The position numbers and the translations under genes were made by a program. The notes beneath the pieces are model-generated. The model was given only the letters and a program-made list of their open reading frames with translations. It was not told the origin of the DNA and ran no database searches. A stretch of 45,041 bases of DNA from the NCBI RefSeq assembly GCF_000482245.1, contig NZ_AWNH01000074.1, forward strand, positions 1 through 45,041. Direction: 5' to 3'. This document shows positions 34,356-42,706 of the stretch, piece by piece (position 1 is the first letter of the stretch; each line of letters starts with the position of its first letter). The DNA comes from Leptolyngbya sp. Heron Island J. Lineage in GTDB: Bacteria; Cyanobacteriota; Cyanobacteriia; Phormidesmidales; Phormidesmidaceae.

Positions 34356-35131
34356 ACCGATCCCCGATGCACATGGGCGACAGACGACTGATCGGTGGGC
34401 ATGACAAAAATTTCACTAATATTGACGTGGGCGGGTCGAGTTACCGCAAACAAAATGGTGTCGGCAATGTCATCAGGGGTGAGCGGCGTCATGCCTGTGT
34501 AGACAGATTTGGCCTTGGTGTCATCCCCTCTAAATCGCACATTACTAAACTCGGTTTCCACTAAACCCGGTTCGATATTCGTGACTCTCACCGGGGTGCC
34601 GAGGAGGTCTATTTTTAACCCTTCAGACAATGCTTTGACAGCCGCTTTAGTGGCACAGTAGACGCTGCCACCGGCGTAGGTCTGTCGGGCAGCAATTGAG
34701 CCAATATTCACCACATGGCCGTGGCCTTGCGCTACCATACCGGGAACCACGGCACGGGTGACATACAACAGTCCTTTAATATTCGTATCAATCATTTCCT
34801 CCCAATCTTGAACAGAAGATTCATACTGCTTTTCTAACCCTCGACTGAGTCCAGCATTGTTAATCAGCACATCAATTGCTTTCCAGGCAGCAGGTAGCCC
34901 TGCAATGGCGGTCATCACAGCCTGGCGATCTTGCACATCTACACACAGCAGCAAGGTCCGGGTCTGATAGTTGGTTTGCAATTCGTCGGCTAGGGCTTGC
35001 AGCTTCTCTTTACGTCGGGCGGCCAGAATCAGTCGAGCACCAGCCTGGGCCAAAAATCGGGCACAGGAGGTACCAATACCACTGCTAGCACCAGTAATGA
35101 GAATGCATTTATCGGTTAACGATGTTGCCAT
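34352..35131 (-). CDS. Short-chain dehydrogenase, possible sulfoacetaldehyde reductase (IsfD-like)
   Basis: A 259-aa classical SDR. TGASSGIG (13-20) binds the cofactor; NNAG (91-94), Ser145, Tyr158 and Lys162 (YCATK) form the catalytic set. Arg39 and Arg40 (AARRKEK) after the second strand indicate NADPH preference. The serine-dehydrogenase/YdfG branch, which contains IsfD, shares this length and the MTPLTPDDIADTILFAVTRP segment (about 215-234). GGAGT precedes the ATG. Coupled to the TauE-type exporter and close to tpa, it is best explained as reducing sulfoacetaldehyde to isethionate. A general 3-hydroxyacid dehydrogenase is the alternative. Confidence 0.7.
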   Translation of the reverse strand: MATSLTDKCILITGASSGIGTSCARFLAQAGARLILAARRKEKLQALADELQTNYQTRTLLLCVDVQDRQAVMTAIAGLPAAWKAIDVLINNAGLSRGLEKQYESSVQDWEEMIDTNIKGLLYVTRAVVPGMVAQGHGHVVNIGSIAARQTYAGGSVYCATKAAVKALSEGLKIDLLGTPVRVTNIEPGLVETEFSNVRFRGDDTKAKSVYTGMTPLTPDDIADTILFAVTRPAHVNISEIFVMPTDQSSVAHVHRGSV

Positions 35132-35307
35132 AGAAAAACACTCCTAATGTTGGACTAAATTTCACACCTAATCTCACACCTACGACGGGCTTTCAAGCCT
35201 TGTCTGATCAAATGGAGGATTGTCGACTCAAAAAGACGAGAAAACTGATGGTCTTGGGATCGGTCTGCACCCACCAGCTCTAGCCAGTGGGTTTAAGCAG
35301 CTGAAAC

Positions 35308-35398
35308 GCCGTTGCTGATTTGGAGGATGCACCGATCGGGCAGAAAGGCCATTCACCTGCATCTTGTAGATGAAATCATCCCGAGGATCAGCAACGGC
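35308..35398. repeat. 91-bp inverted-repeat (MITE-like) element
   Basis: GCCGTTGCTGAT (35308-35319) and ATCAGCAACGGC (35387-35398) are perfect 12-bp arms; GGATG/CATCC extends the pairing inward. GCTGATTTGGAGGATG (35314-35329) recurs with one change at 40588-40603. Confidence 0.5.
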
Positions 35399-36031
35399 CA
35401 GCGACATGCAATCCCTTGCAGACAGTCTCTCAGCCCGGCACTCCTGGGAATAAACCCTGTCCGGGATGATTCAAATTGTTCTATAGCCTGGTCTAAGCAA
35501 TGCTCCCCAGGCTAACCCCAAGCATTTCCCCATCCAGGCATACTTGGCATTAGCCGAACTTAACCGATTAATCCGCCCCACACGTTCGGACTTGATCAGC
35601 TTAAGCCCCAGACAAATCATCCAGGCATAGGAACACTATCAACCAATGAGAACAGGTAACCTTTAAGGCACTGACTTTAAGTCAGCTCTCCTTCGGTAAA
35701 ATTTACTGTCTAAAGCTACCTCAAACTTTTCGCAGTTCTGGTCAGGAATACCCTTAGCTCAAAATTGCAGGTGGCCCATTATCCACCAGCGGCCTTGACG
35801 CTAAGGCTATCTCAGGTCATGTCGGCTTACACAAGCACCCCGGCATAGGGCGAACCAACGCCGTTCCATTTGAGCAAATGCTTATGGAGCCGCCCCTCTT
35901 TGATGTTCAAATTAGAGGGCTCATGACTCGGACTTAGAAAGGAAAAGTAGATAGGTAGCACCGACATCTTTTGGGGCCTATGTAGCGAGTCTTTAATGTA
36001 GCAACCCTAGCAAGGGGTCACTGTGATTTTT

Positions 36032-36066
36032 GTATCATAGTCTACTGACTTGATGTTTTTTACCAT
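36032..36066 (+). promoter_or_regulatory. NtcA-like site upstream of alanine dehydrogenase
   Basis: GTA(N8)TAC occurs at 36032-36045, the consensus for the cyanobacterial nitrogen regulator NtcA, with TACCAT (a TAN3T -10-like box) at 36061. The 15-base spacing is shorter than the usual 20-24, and such a motif arises by chance about once per 4 kb, so support is modest. Confidence 0.35.
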
Positions 36067-36242
36067 TTGTTACCAACAGCCTACAAAAGCTATTGATTAA
36101 TCATCAGAATTAGTGCTAACGTTCATTTCATCAATATTGAATGAGAACAGGTGGCTTTCCCCACACACCCATCTTGTTCCTCAGAAAACATGGCGACAAC
36201 AACAACAGAACACTGTCTTAACTGATAGGAGATTATTTTTTT

Positions 36243-37334
36243 ATGAGAATTGGACTGCCTCAGGAGATTAAGGATCAAGAGTTTCGAGTGGGCTTAACCC
36301 CTGCCAGTGTGCAAGCCCTTGCTCAAAGAGGGCATCAGGTGGTAGTTGAGGAAAATGCAGGGCGCGGGGCTGGGTTTACCAATGGGGATTATGCCACCGC
36401 CGGGGCAACGCTGGTGTCAGATCCTGCGATCGCATGGTCCCAGGACATGGTGGTCAAGGTAAAAGAACCCCAGTCCTCTGAGTATGGCTATTTCCGCGAT
36501 GACTTACTGCTGTTTACCTACCTGCACTTAGCCGCAGAACCAGCATTGACCGAGGCGTTGATGGCCAGTGGAGTCAGTGCGATCGCCTATGAGACGGTCA
36601 TGAGTGCCGATGGCAAACTGCCACTGCTCACCCCCATGAGCATTATTGCCGGTCGCTTAGCCGTACAGTTTGGCGCTCGCTATCTAGAAAAGCAGCAAGG
36701 CGGACGCGGTGTTCTTCTCGGCGGCGTTCCGGGTGTACAACCAGGCCGTGTGGTGATTTTAGGCGGCGGCATTGTCGGGACAGAAGCGGCACGAATTGCC
36801 GTCGGCCTGGGGGCTCAGGTTCAAATCTTAGATATCAATCTCGATCGTCTCTCCTACTTAGAAACTCTGTTTGGCTCTCGCGTTGAGCTGCTCTACAGCA
36901 CATCCGCTCAAATCGAGCGGGTTGTTCCCGAGGCTGATTTACTGATTGGGGCCGTCCTCATCCCCGGTCGCAAAGCACCGACGCTAGTCAACAAAGCCCT
37001 GGTCGCCCAAATGCGTCCCGGTTCAGTCATCATTGATGTGGCCGTAGACCAGGGTGGCTGTATTGAAACCTTACGTCCCACCTCCCACACCCAGCCCACC
37101 TATATGGAATCAGGGGTTGTTCACTTTGGTGTGCCCAATATGCCGGGGGCCGCTCCCTGGACAGCGACCCAGGCACTCAACAACAGCACCCTACCCTATG
37201 TCCTAAAGCTGGCGGATCAGGGAGAGGACGCCTTGAACAAAGATGCCGCTTTGGCCCAGGGGTTAAATGTGGCCAGGGGCAAAATTGTTCATCCCGCTGT
37301 GCAGGAGGCTTTTCCCGTGATGGTGCCCGCCTGA
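36243..37334 (+). CDS. ald: Alanine dehydrogenase
   Basis: A 363-aa NAD-dependent alanine dehydrogenase: alanine + NAD+ + H2O to pyruvate + NH4+ + [24 protein letters not shown] is the family start; catalytic Lys74 (VKVKEP) and His95 (YLHLAAE) are at the expected positions, and the Rossmann loop is [12 protein letters not shown] (about 172-183). [20 protein letters not shown] closes the family signature. AGGAG lies ten bases before the ATG. It is divergent from the taurine genes and completes the cycle that regenerates pyruvate and frees ammonium. Confidence 0.92.
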   Translation: MRIGLPQEIKDQEFRVGLTPASVQALAQRGHQVVVEENAGRGAGFTNGDYATAGATLVSDPAIAWSQDMVVKVKEPQSSEYGYFRDDLLLFTYLHLAAEPALTEALMASGVSAIAYETVMSADGKLPLLTPMSIIAGRLAVQFGARYLEKQQGGRGVLLGGVPGVQPGRVVILGGGIVGTEAARIAVGLGAQVQILDINLDRLSYLETLFGSRVELLYSTSAQIERVVPEADLLIGAVLIPGRKAPTLVNKALVAQMRPGSVIIDVAVDQGGCIETLRPTSHTQPTYMESGVVHFGVPNMPGAAPWTATQALNNSTLPYVLKLADQGEDALNKDAALAQGLNVARGKIVHPAVQEAFPVMVPA

Positions 37335-37349
37335 GCACAGCCCTATCCC

Positions 37350-38609
37350 TTAACGCTTGAGCCAGTTCAACCCAAAGGGTAGTGGGTTTTCCGTTTCTGG
37401 CTCACGCTCTGGCGAAAACTCCACCGGATTTTGATCATAGCGGTTACGTGTCGGTATCGCTGGACCCTGGGCATCATCGACTAAAGCCGCCGTTGCTTCC
37501 AGGGCGGCTCGCAATCGCTTACCAGCATAGATCGACATGTCGCGAGGAACATTAACCCGGTCTCGCAAATAGCGCAGACCGTTATCACTACCCTGCGGGG
37601 GGGAACAGGTTTCGCCAGTGATCAAATGGGTGAGCGCGCAGCGCAATGCTTGGTCAAAGACAGCATCTTCTGTGGGATTGACTCGAATAATGTTGTTGCG
37701 ATGCTTTAAAACCCGATGCAGGGCTTCCACCCGAGAGGTTTCAGGTTCAGGATAGCCAACATCCGGTAACCCTAGCCAGGGGCCCTGGTCTACTCGTTGT
37801 TGGTTGGCTCTGGCCTGGGGTTCACCATTTTCCCAACAGCCTCCCATCTGCGGCGGCAGATCGTGCACATGGGTATGAAAATCACTCTGGGTACCGCGAT
37901 AGGTGGGGCGAGTTTCCATTCCATCAAACCAGGCGGCAAACCCAGGATTCTCCTCTCGCATGGAATAGCCCTTGTAGTAGAAGAGGCTGGCATTCATGCG
38001 CTCAACATAGGGCGTAAACACCAGGTCCACCACACTAAATTCTTCCAGGAAGTAAGGACCGGGGGTGGCGGCCAGGGCAGCTTCCACTTTGGCTACCACC
38101 TCAACAAACTGCTCGCGGTTAAACTGCTCCTGGCGAGCAGAGCGCACCGGCTGACACAGCCAGCTACACCAGGCTCGGAATAGCAGCCGTTCTAGCTGTC
38201 GTAGGGGAATTGCTGTGGGAGCAAGCATGCTGACCGTTAATGGGCCAAAGGCCTGCTCTAGGGCAATCAGAATATCATCACTTTCGGTAATGAGCTGACC
38301 ATCTAGCTCCACCGCAGGCAGCATGCCTGAAGGGACTCGCTGCTTATACCATTTTTCCTTGGTGCCATAACAAAACATGGTCACCTTTTCGATGCGGTAG
38401 GGAATTTGCTTTTCCTCTAACCACAGCCATACCTTTTGGCAGTAAGGACACCAGGCGTGATTATCGCGAAATAGGGTTACCCGCACATCGGCTTCGGTTT
38501 TCCCGAACAGCCGCAGTCGTGCCTGGGCATTGGTGGGGCCATTTACCCGGTCGGTTCGGATAGTATCGAGGGCTTCTAACTCAGGCCAGGTAAGAGCAGC
38601 AGTGGTCAT
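37350..38609 (-). CDS. Glutathione S-transferase family protein
   Basis: A 419-aa protein. The N-terminal thioredoxin-like domain has CPYC in [16 protein letters not shown], then [23 protein letters not shown], which supplies the cis-Pro and the Glu-Ser-Asp glutathione-binding turn. An all-helical GST C-domain (about 145-250) follows, then an extension of about 160 residues without a recognised fold ([20 protein letters not shown] and beyond). The ATG at 38609 is preferred over the 38639 frame start. CPYC suggests glutaredoxin-like or dehydroascorbate-type thiol chemistry. Convergent with ald, 15 bases apart. Confidence 0.8.
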   Translation of the reverse strand: MTTAALTWPELEALDTIRTDRVNGPTNAQARLRLFGKTEADVRVTLFRDNHAWCPYCQKVWLWLEEKQIPYRIEKVTMFCYGTKEKWYKQRVPSGMLPAVELDGQLITESDDILIALEQAFGPLTVSMLAPTAIPLRQLERLLFRAWCSWLCQPVRSARQEQFNREQFVEVVAKVEAALAATPGPYFLEEFSVVDLVFTPYVERMNASLFYYKGYSMREENPGFAAWFDGMETRPTYRGTQSDFHTHVHDLPPQMGGCWENGEPQARANQQRVDQGPWLGLPDVGYPEPETSRVEALHRVLKHRNNIIRVNPTEDAVFDQALRCALTHLITGETCSPPQGSDNGLRYLRDRVNVPRDMSIYAGKRLRAALEATAALVDDAQGPAIPTRNRYDQNPVEFSPEREPETENPLPFGLNWLKR

Positions 38610-38770
38610 GGTTGGAACAAGCAAGCAGATCAAACTCACTATAGCGAAGGACGGAGGTATGAGGACGGAGGTATGAGAAAGAGGTATGAGAAAGAGGCCT
38701 GGGATTTCAAGGCTCTAACTGTCCTGTCACACTAACTAAATGTCGGTGAACACACCCCGTGGAACGCTCA

Positions 38771-39799
38771 TCAGGCCATTTGCCAGGTCATCTCCTCTCC
38801 GGCTCGTAACGGCACCAGGCCAGATTCCATTAATGGCATTTCATCTGGAATCCGCCAGGTTGTTTTGACCAGGGTGATTTGCTCCGTATTGCGGGGCAGC
38901 TGATAAAAGTCGGGTCCATAAAAGCTGGCAAACGCTTCTAGTTTGTCGAGGGCACCCACGCTCTCAAAGGCTTCTGCATACAGCTCCAGGGCGTGTAAGG
39001 CTGAATAACAGCCCGCACAGCCACAGGAGGTTTCTTTGCGATCGCGGGCATGGGGAGCACTATCAGTCCCTAGGAAAAACTGAGGACTCCCCGATGTGGC
39101 GGCGTGCAAAATTGCCCGACGATGCTCCTCATGTTTTAAAATTGGCAGGCAGTAAAAATGGGGTCGAATCCCTCCTTGAAATAGAGCGTTGCGGTTAAAC
39201 AGTAGATGTTGTGGGGTGATCGTTGCCGCAACCTTGTTATTAGCTAGAACAAACTGGACAGCGTCTGCGGTAGTAATGTGCTCAAGCACTATGCGTAGAG
39301 CGGGAAATCGCTGTTTTAGGGGAATTAAATGTTTCTCGATAAATTCTTTCTCGCGATCAAAGACATCAATCGCTTGATCGGTTACTTCCCCATGGAGCAA
39401 CAGAGGCATGTCCACCTGCTGCATCGCGGCAAAGACGCGATCGCACTTACGAATATCCGTTACCCCCGAGTCTGAGTTGGTGGTGGCCCCGGCTGGGTAG
39501 TACTTGACCGCTTTGACAAATTGAGAGGCTTTGGCCGCGATAATTTCGTCAGGGTCAGTGTTGTCAGTGAGGTAGAGCGTCATCAGTGGCTCAAACTGCT
39601 GGCCCGCTGGAATAGCCGCCAGGATGCGATCGCGATAGGCCGCCGCCGCCGCCACCGACCGTACCGGAGGCTTCAAATTCGGCATAATGATAGCGCGGGC
39701 AAACTGACGCACCGTATGGGGCAAAACCGCTTTTAGCACTGCACCGTCACGAACATGCAGATGCCAATCGTCGGGTCGAGTGATAGTAAGCTTTTGCAT
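38771..39799 (-). CDS. pyrC: Dihydroorotase
   Basis: A 342-aa type II dihydroorotase; pyrimidine biosynthesis, N-carbamoyl-aspartate to dihydroorotate. Metal ligands: His13 and His15 ([10 protein letters not shown]), the carbamylated Lys in [15 protein letters not shown], His in LLLHGEVT and in VLEHITT, and Asp in LGTDSAPHA. The length and start [13 protein letters not shown] are standard. It is a housekeeping gene, separately transcribed. Confidence 0.95.
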   Translation of the reverse strand: MQKLTITRPDDWHLHVRDGAVLKAVLPHTVRQFARAIIMPNLKPPVRSVAAAAAYRDRILAAIPAGQQFEPLMTLYLTDNTDPDEIIAAKASQFVKAVKYYPAGATTNSDSGVTDIRKCDRVFAAMQQVDMPLLLHGEVTDQAIDVFDREKEFIEKHLIPLKQRFPALRIVLEHITTADAVQFVLANNKVAATITPQHLLFNRNALFQGGIRPHFYCLPILKHEEHRRAILHAATSGSPQFFLGTDSAPHARDRKETSCGCAGCYSALHALELYAEAFESVGALDKLEAFASFYGPDFYQLPRNTEQITLVKTTWRIPDEMPLMESGLVPLRAGEEMTWQMA

Positions 39800-40007
39800 T
39801 TTTAGTCAACAAGCAACTGGCAATATAACAAAGGTGTAGATTATACCGATGAAATCCTGCTTCCAGCCGAATCAATTCATCACAATAGATGAAGATCTGG
39901 CAATAGATGCAGACGGCTAGAGCGCAATTACCATGAACTATTTGAACAAATAGCTAAAGTGAAATTGGTCCCCACCGACAACTACCATAGCGCCCCCACA
40001 AAATAAT

Positions 40008-40592
40008 ATGCGAGAACTAACTTATTACGTTGCCTGCAGCGTTGATGGATTTATTGCCCATACAGATGGCTCCCATGATGGGTTTTCTCAGGACGGTGAT
40101 TATTTTGCAGATTTATTTGCCACTTTCCCTGAGACTATGCCGTCCCATCTGCGGGATGCCATGGGTGTTCACGGTGAAAACAGATGGTTTGACACCGTGC
40201 TGATGGGGCGTAAGACCTATGAAATTGGCCTAAATGAAGGAGTGACCAGTCCCTATTCCCATCTGAAACAGTATCTCTTTTCTCGCAGCATAAAGGAAAG
40301 CCCAGACCAAAATGTGGAACTTGTTTCAGAAAATGTGATCGAGTTGGTTAATAACCTCAAACAAAAACCAGGCAAGGGCATTTGGCTCTGCGGTGGTGCC
40401 AATTTAGCCACAACACTTTTTACCCATCGTTTAATTGATCAACTGATCTTGAAGCTCAATCCATTTTTAATGGGTGCAGGTATTCCACTCTTTGCTGGCG
40501 TGATTCAACAAACCGCCCTAGAGCTGACCGACAAAAAAGTTTATGATAATGGAGTTTTGTTGCTTTACTACAAACTAAACTGCGATCGCTGA
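40008..40592 (+). CDS. RibD C-terminal/DHFR-like reductase
   Basis: A 194-aa dihydrofolate-reductase-fold protein of the RibD_C family. MRELTYYVACSVDGFIA begins the fold; TVLMGRKTYEIGL (about 64-76) and GIWLCGGANLATTLF (about 124-138) are the cofactor-binding segments. It probably reduces a pterin-, flavin- or other carbonyl-containing substrate with NADPH; the substrate is unknown. The start at 40008 is the natural ATG. Confidence 0.82.
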   Translation: MRELTYYVACSVDGFIAHTDGSHDGFSQDGDYFADLFATFPETMPSHLRDAMGVHGENRWFDTVLMGRKTYEIGLNEGVTSPYSHLKQYLFSRSIKESPDQNVELVSENVIELVNNLKQKPGKGIWLCGGANLATTLFTHRLIDQLILKLNPFLMGAGIPLFAGVIQQTALELTDKKVYDNGVLLLYYKLNCDR

Positions 40593-40699
40593 TTTAGAGG
40601 ATGAGTTGATCGATATCTTTTTCTATTGGACTGTCTCTTACAGCTCAGGGGATTGCCCAAAGATGAAGTCCTAGGTTGAGGCTGAGATGGGTGGGTGAG

Positions 40700-41024
40700 C
40701 TACGGTGTACACACAAGTACTGAAACCTAGCGTTTGCGGTTGCCTCACCCCCTCTAACTCCCCCTTACCAAGGCTACCGTGTATACATATCTAGAAGATT
40801 AGACTGAAAAGTCGCTCTAGGTACTGCATTGGCCCTCTCCCTAAATCCCTCTCCCGCAGGGAGAGGAACTTTGACCTGACTCCCCTTCTCCCCGCGGGAG
40901 AAGGGGCTGGGGGATGAGGGCCTCCGACAATGAGGCAACTCTCCGACTTATGTATACACGGTAGCTTACCAAGGGGGGTAATGCAGGATTTTGAGCTCAC
41001 TTCCGAGATATGTGTAAACGGTAG
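40700..41024. mobile_element. Outer MITE-like element
   Basis: Left end CTACGGTGTACACACA (40700-40715) and the complement of the right end (41009-41024; CTACCGTTTACACATA) agree at 13 of 16 positions. The flanks GGGTGGGTGAG (40689-40699) and GGGTGGATGAG (41025-41035) form an 11-bp target duplication with one mismatch. It encodes nothing and is interrupted by the inner copy. The changes in its ends indicate it is older. Confidence 0.7.
40774..40964. mobile_element. Inner MITE-like element inserted in the outer one
   Basis: Perfect 16-bp terminal inverted repeats CTACCGTGTATACATA (40774-40789) and complement (40949-40964) are flanked by identical 10-bp duplications CTTACCAAGG (40764-40773, 40965-40974). 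The 191-bp element carries a GC-rich palindromic core (about 40830-40923; GGCCCTC/GAGGGCC ends with CCTCTCCC/GGGAGAGG stems) of a type common in cyanobacterial genomes. It needs a transposase from elsewhere. Confidence 0.8.
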
Positions 41025-41115
41025 GGGTGGATGAGTGATAGGGTAACGGGAAATTATGTAAGCGCGGGAGCCTAAAGCCATCCTGATGATCAGCAATGCT
41101 ACTAAACCTTGGGCT

Positions 41116-42249
41116 CTACTCTTCGATCAGCTCAAAACTCAGTGAGCCAAACGCTTGGCCATTTATCTGTAAAACAATTTCGTGCTCTCCAAGGAGCAGA
41201 CGTCTTGTCGTCATGAGACGCATAGGATGTTTCTTTTTCAGGGTAACAACCTCCCCTGCAGCAAGTTCCAGCTGCTTGATCTTAAAAACTTTTTGGGTCT
41301 TCTTGGTACCATTGCTAGCAAAGTGCATCAAATAGTCCACTAAAAGCTTTTGCGGTTTATTTGAACGAATATCCAACGAAAATTCAAATGCTTCACCGAC
41401 TCTGACTTTAGGCGTGTTGGTCGAGAATTCTTTAATAGTAATATCTGGTTTGACGCCAAATCCGATTAACTGCAGAGCGTCTTGATTACCTTGTTTTATC
41501 AGCGTTCGCAGAGCATGCTTGGTAATAAAAGCCATCTCCTGTTCCGTTTGTCTTTGGCTTTTGCTCCATTCTTGTAGCATCTCAAGCACCAAACTCGGAT
41601 CAACTTTGCTGATATCGTTAAGATGATTGGCAACTGAGCGTGTCACATAGCGAGTCTTATCAGCATAAAGCATCTCTAAGATAGGCAGAGGTTTTCTATA
41701 ATCACTGCTTAGCTTTTGTGCCCAGGGCAGCTTTGACCTTGTTCCCTCACTGGCCCAGCGACGCACATGATAGTTATCATCACTTGCACAGTCCAATAAA
41801 AACACAAACGTTTCGTCAGGAAATGTATTTATAAAATAACGAATGGCATATTCAGCAGAAAATCGTTTGGTGATTTCCTTTAATGCACCAAGAGAAATAT
41901 TCAGATATTCTGGCTCACAGCCATGGAGAGCAACAAATAGAGAGAATGGTGCAAAAATAAAGTCTCCAAAATCATCATCTGTTTTATGAGGGTCCAGTTC
42001 AGGAGGAAGCGATTGTAGAATTATCGTCAAGGCTTCCTGATAGTCATCTGGCAAATGTTGATGTAAGCAGGCTGTGATATGGGCAATACGTTCTTTGAGC
42101 TCAAGCTTGGGAAAGGCGGCAATCACATCCTGATAAAATGACTGTTGGGCAAAATCAGGAAATGCCTGGGAAATCAACGTCACCAGATAATTGACTTTGT
42201 CTGAGTTAAAAAGCTGATCTTTAAGCGAAAAGGACGATTTTGCTTTCAC
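41116..42249 (-). CDS. DNA alkylation repair protein, AlkC-like with Ig-like tail
   Basis: A 377-aa HEAT-repeat DNA glycosylase. The helical-repeat region covers residues about 1-275 (KERIAHITACLHQHLPDDYQ; NYHVRRWASEGTRSKLPWA; YVTRSVANHLNDISKVDPSL). The C-terminal 100 residues form a beta-rich, Ig-like domain (KVRVGEAFEFSLDIRSNKPQ), as in AlkC proteins, which remove 3-methyladenine and 3-methylcytosine. GTG start at 42249, GGAG 11 bases upstream. Confidence 0.82.
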   Translation of the reverse strand: MKAKSSFSLKDQLFNSDKVNYLVTLISQAFPDFAQQSFYQDVIAAFPKLELKERIAHITACLHQHLPDDYQEALTIILQSLPPELDPHKTDDDFGDFIFAPFSLFVALHGCEPEYLNISLGALKEITKRFSAEYAIRYFINTFPDETFVFLLDCASDDNYHVRRWASEGTRSKLPWAQKLSSDYRKPLPILEMLYADKTRYVTRSVANHLNDISKVDPSLVLEMLQEWSKSQRQTEQEMAFITKHALRTLIKQGNQDALQLIGFGVKPDITIKEFSTNTPKVRVGEAFEFSLDIRSNKPQKLLVDYLMHFASNGTKKTQKVFKIKQLELAAGEVVTLKKKHPMRLMTTRRLLLGEHEIVLQINGQAFGSLSFELIEE

Positions 42250-42339
42250 GAATGTAGCATCTCCTCAGTCATCTTTATGTTCAAATAATGCTGTATGCAT
42301 TTTACTGCGCCTATACTGTATTTAAGCTGGTGCAGCGAT

Positions 42340-42639
42340 ATGACTTTCCTTTTATTTGTCCCTTGGCTACTGGCCCTGATCATCGGCATTATCTTCGGCT
42401 GGCTGATTCGCCATCGGCCATTGTATCTTCAGCTGATATGCGCTGGACTCAATAGCATCATTCAAGGGATGTTCTCTATTGTTTTTTATACTCAGTTTCC
42501 CCATAGCGTTTTTGGTTGTGCGGGATGGGGCTGTACAGTGATGGGGCCTGTAGTCATGTGGGTGACGATAGTCAGTATGATTTTAGCTGTACTACCTGGC
42601 TTGATTATTGGCTTAGTTTTTTACTTTAAGAAAAATTGA
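42340..42639 (+). CDS. Small membrane protein
   Basis: A 99-aa hydrophobic protein with about three helices (MTFLLFVPWLLALIIGIIFG; LQLICAGLNSIIQGMFSIVF; VVMWVTIVSMILAVLPGLII) and a short basic tail. Two cysteines lie in the loop FGCAGWGCTVMG. Function unknown. The start at 42340 is chosen on the hydrophobic onset; the frame is open to 42295. It lies between the AlkC-like and Roco genes with neither on its strand. Confidence 0.55.
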   Translation: MTFLLFVPWLLALIIGIIFGWLIRHRPLYLQLICAGLNSIIQGMFSIVFYTQFPHSVFGCAGWGCTVMGPVVMWVTIVSMILAVLPGLIIGLVFYFKKN

Positions 42640-42706
42640 TTGAGCATGTTTAGGGATAAACATAATCTGTTGGGAGGGGGCTCCAGGGTGGGTTTCCCGA
42701 ATGTTT

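Larger units (their letters stand above)
35132..36242. other. 1.1-kb intergenic region between the reductase and alanine dehydrogenase
   Basis: It contains a 91-bp inverted-repeat element (35308-35398), an imperfect direct repeat around ATCCAGGCATA (35532-35542 and 35619-35629) within a 51-codon stop-to-stop minus frame, a CTGACTT/AAGTCAG palindrome (35673-35687) and an NtcA-like site (36032-36045). No gene I can support is present. The region looks decayed, perhaps after transposition. Confidence 0.5.
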
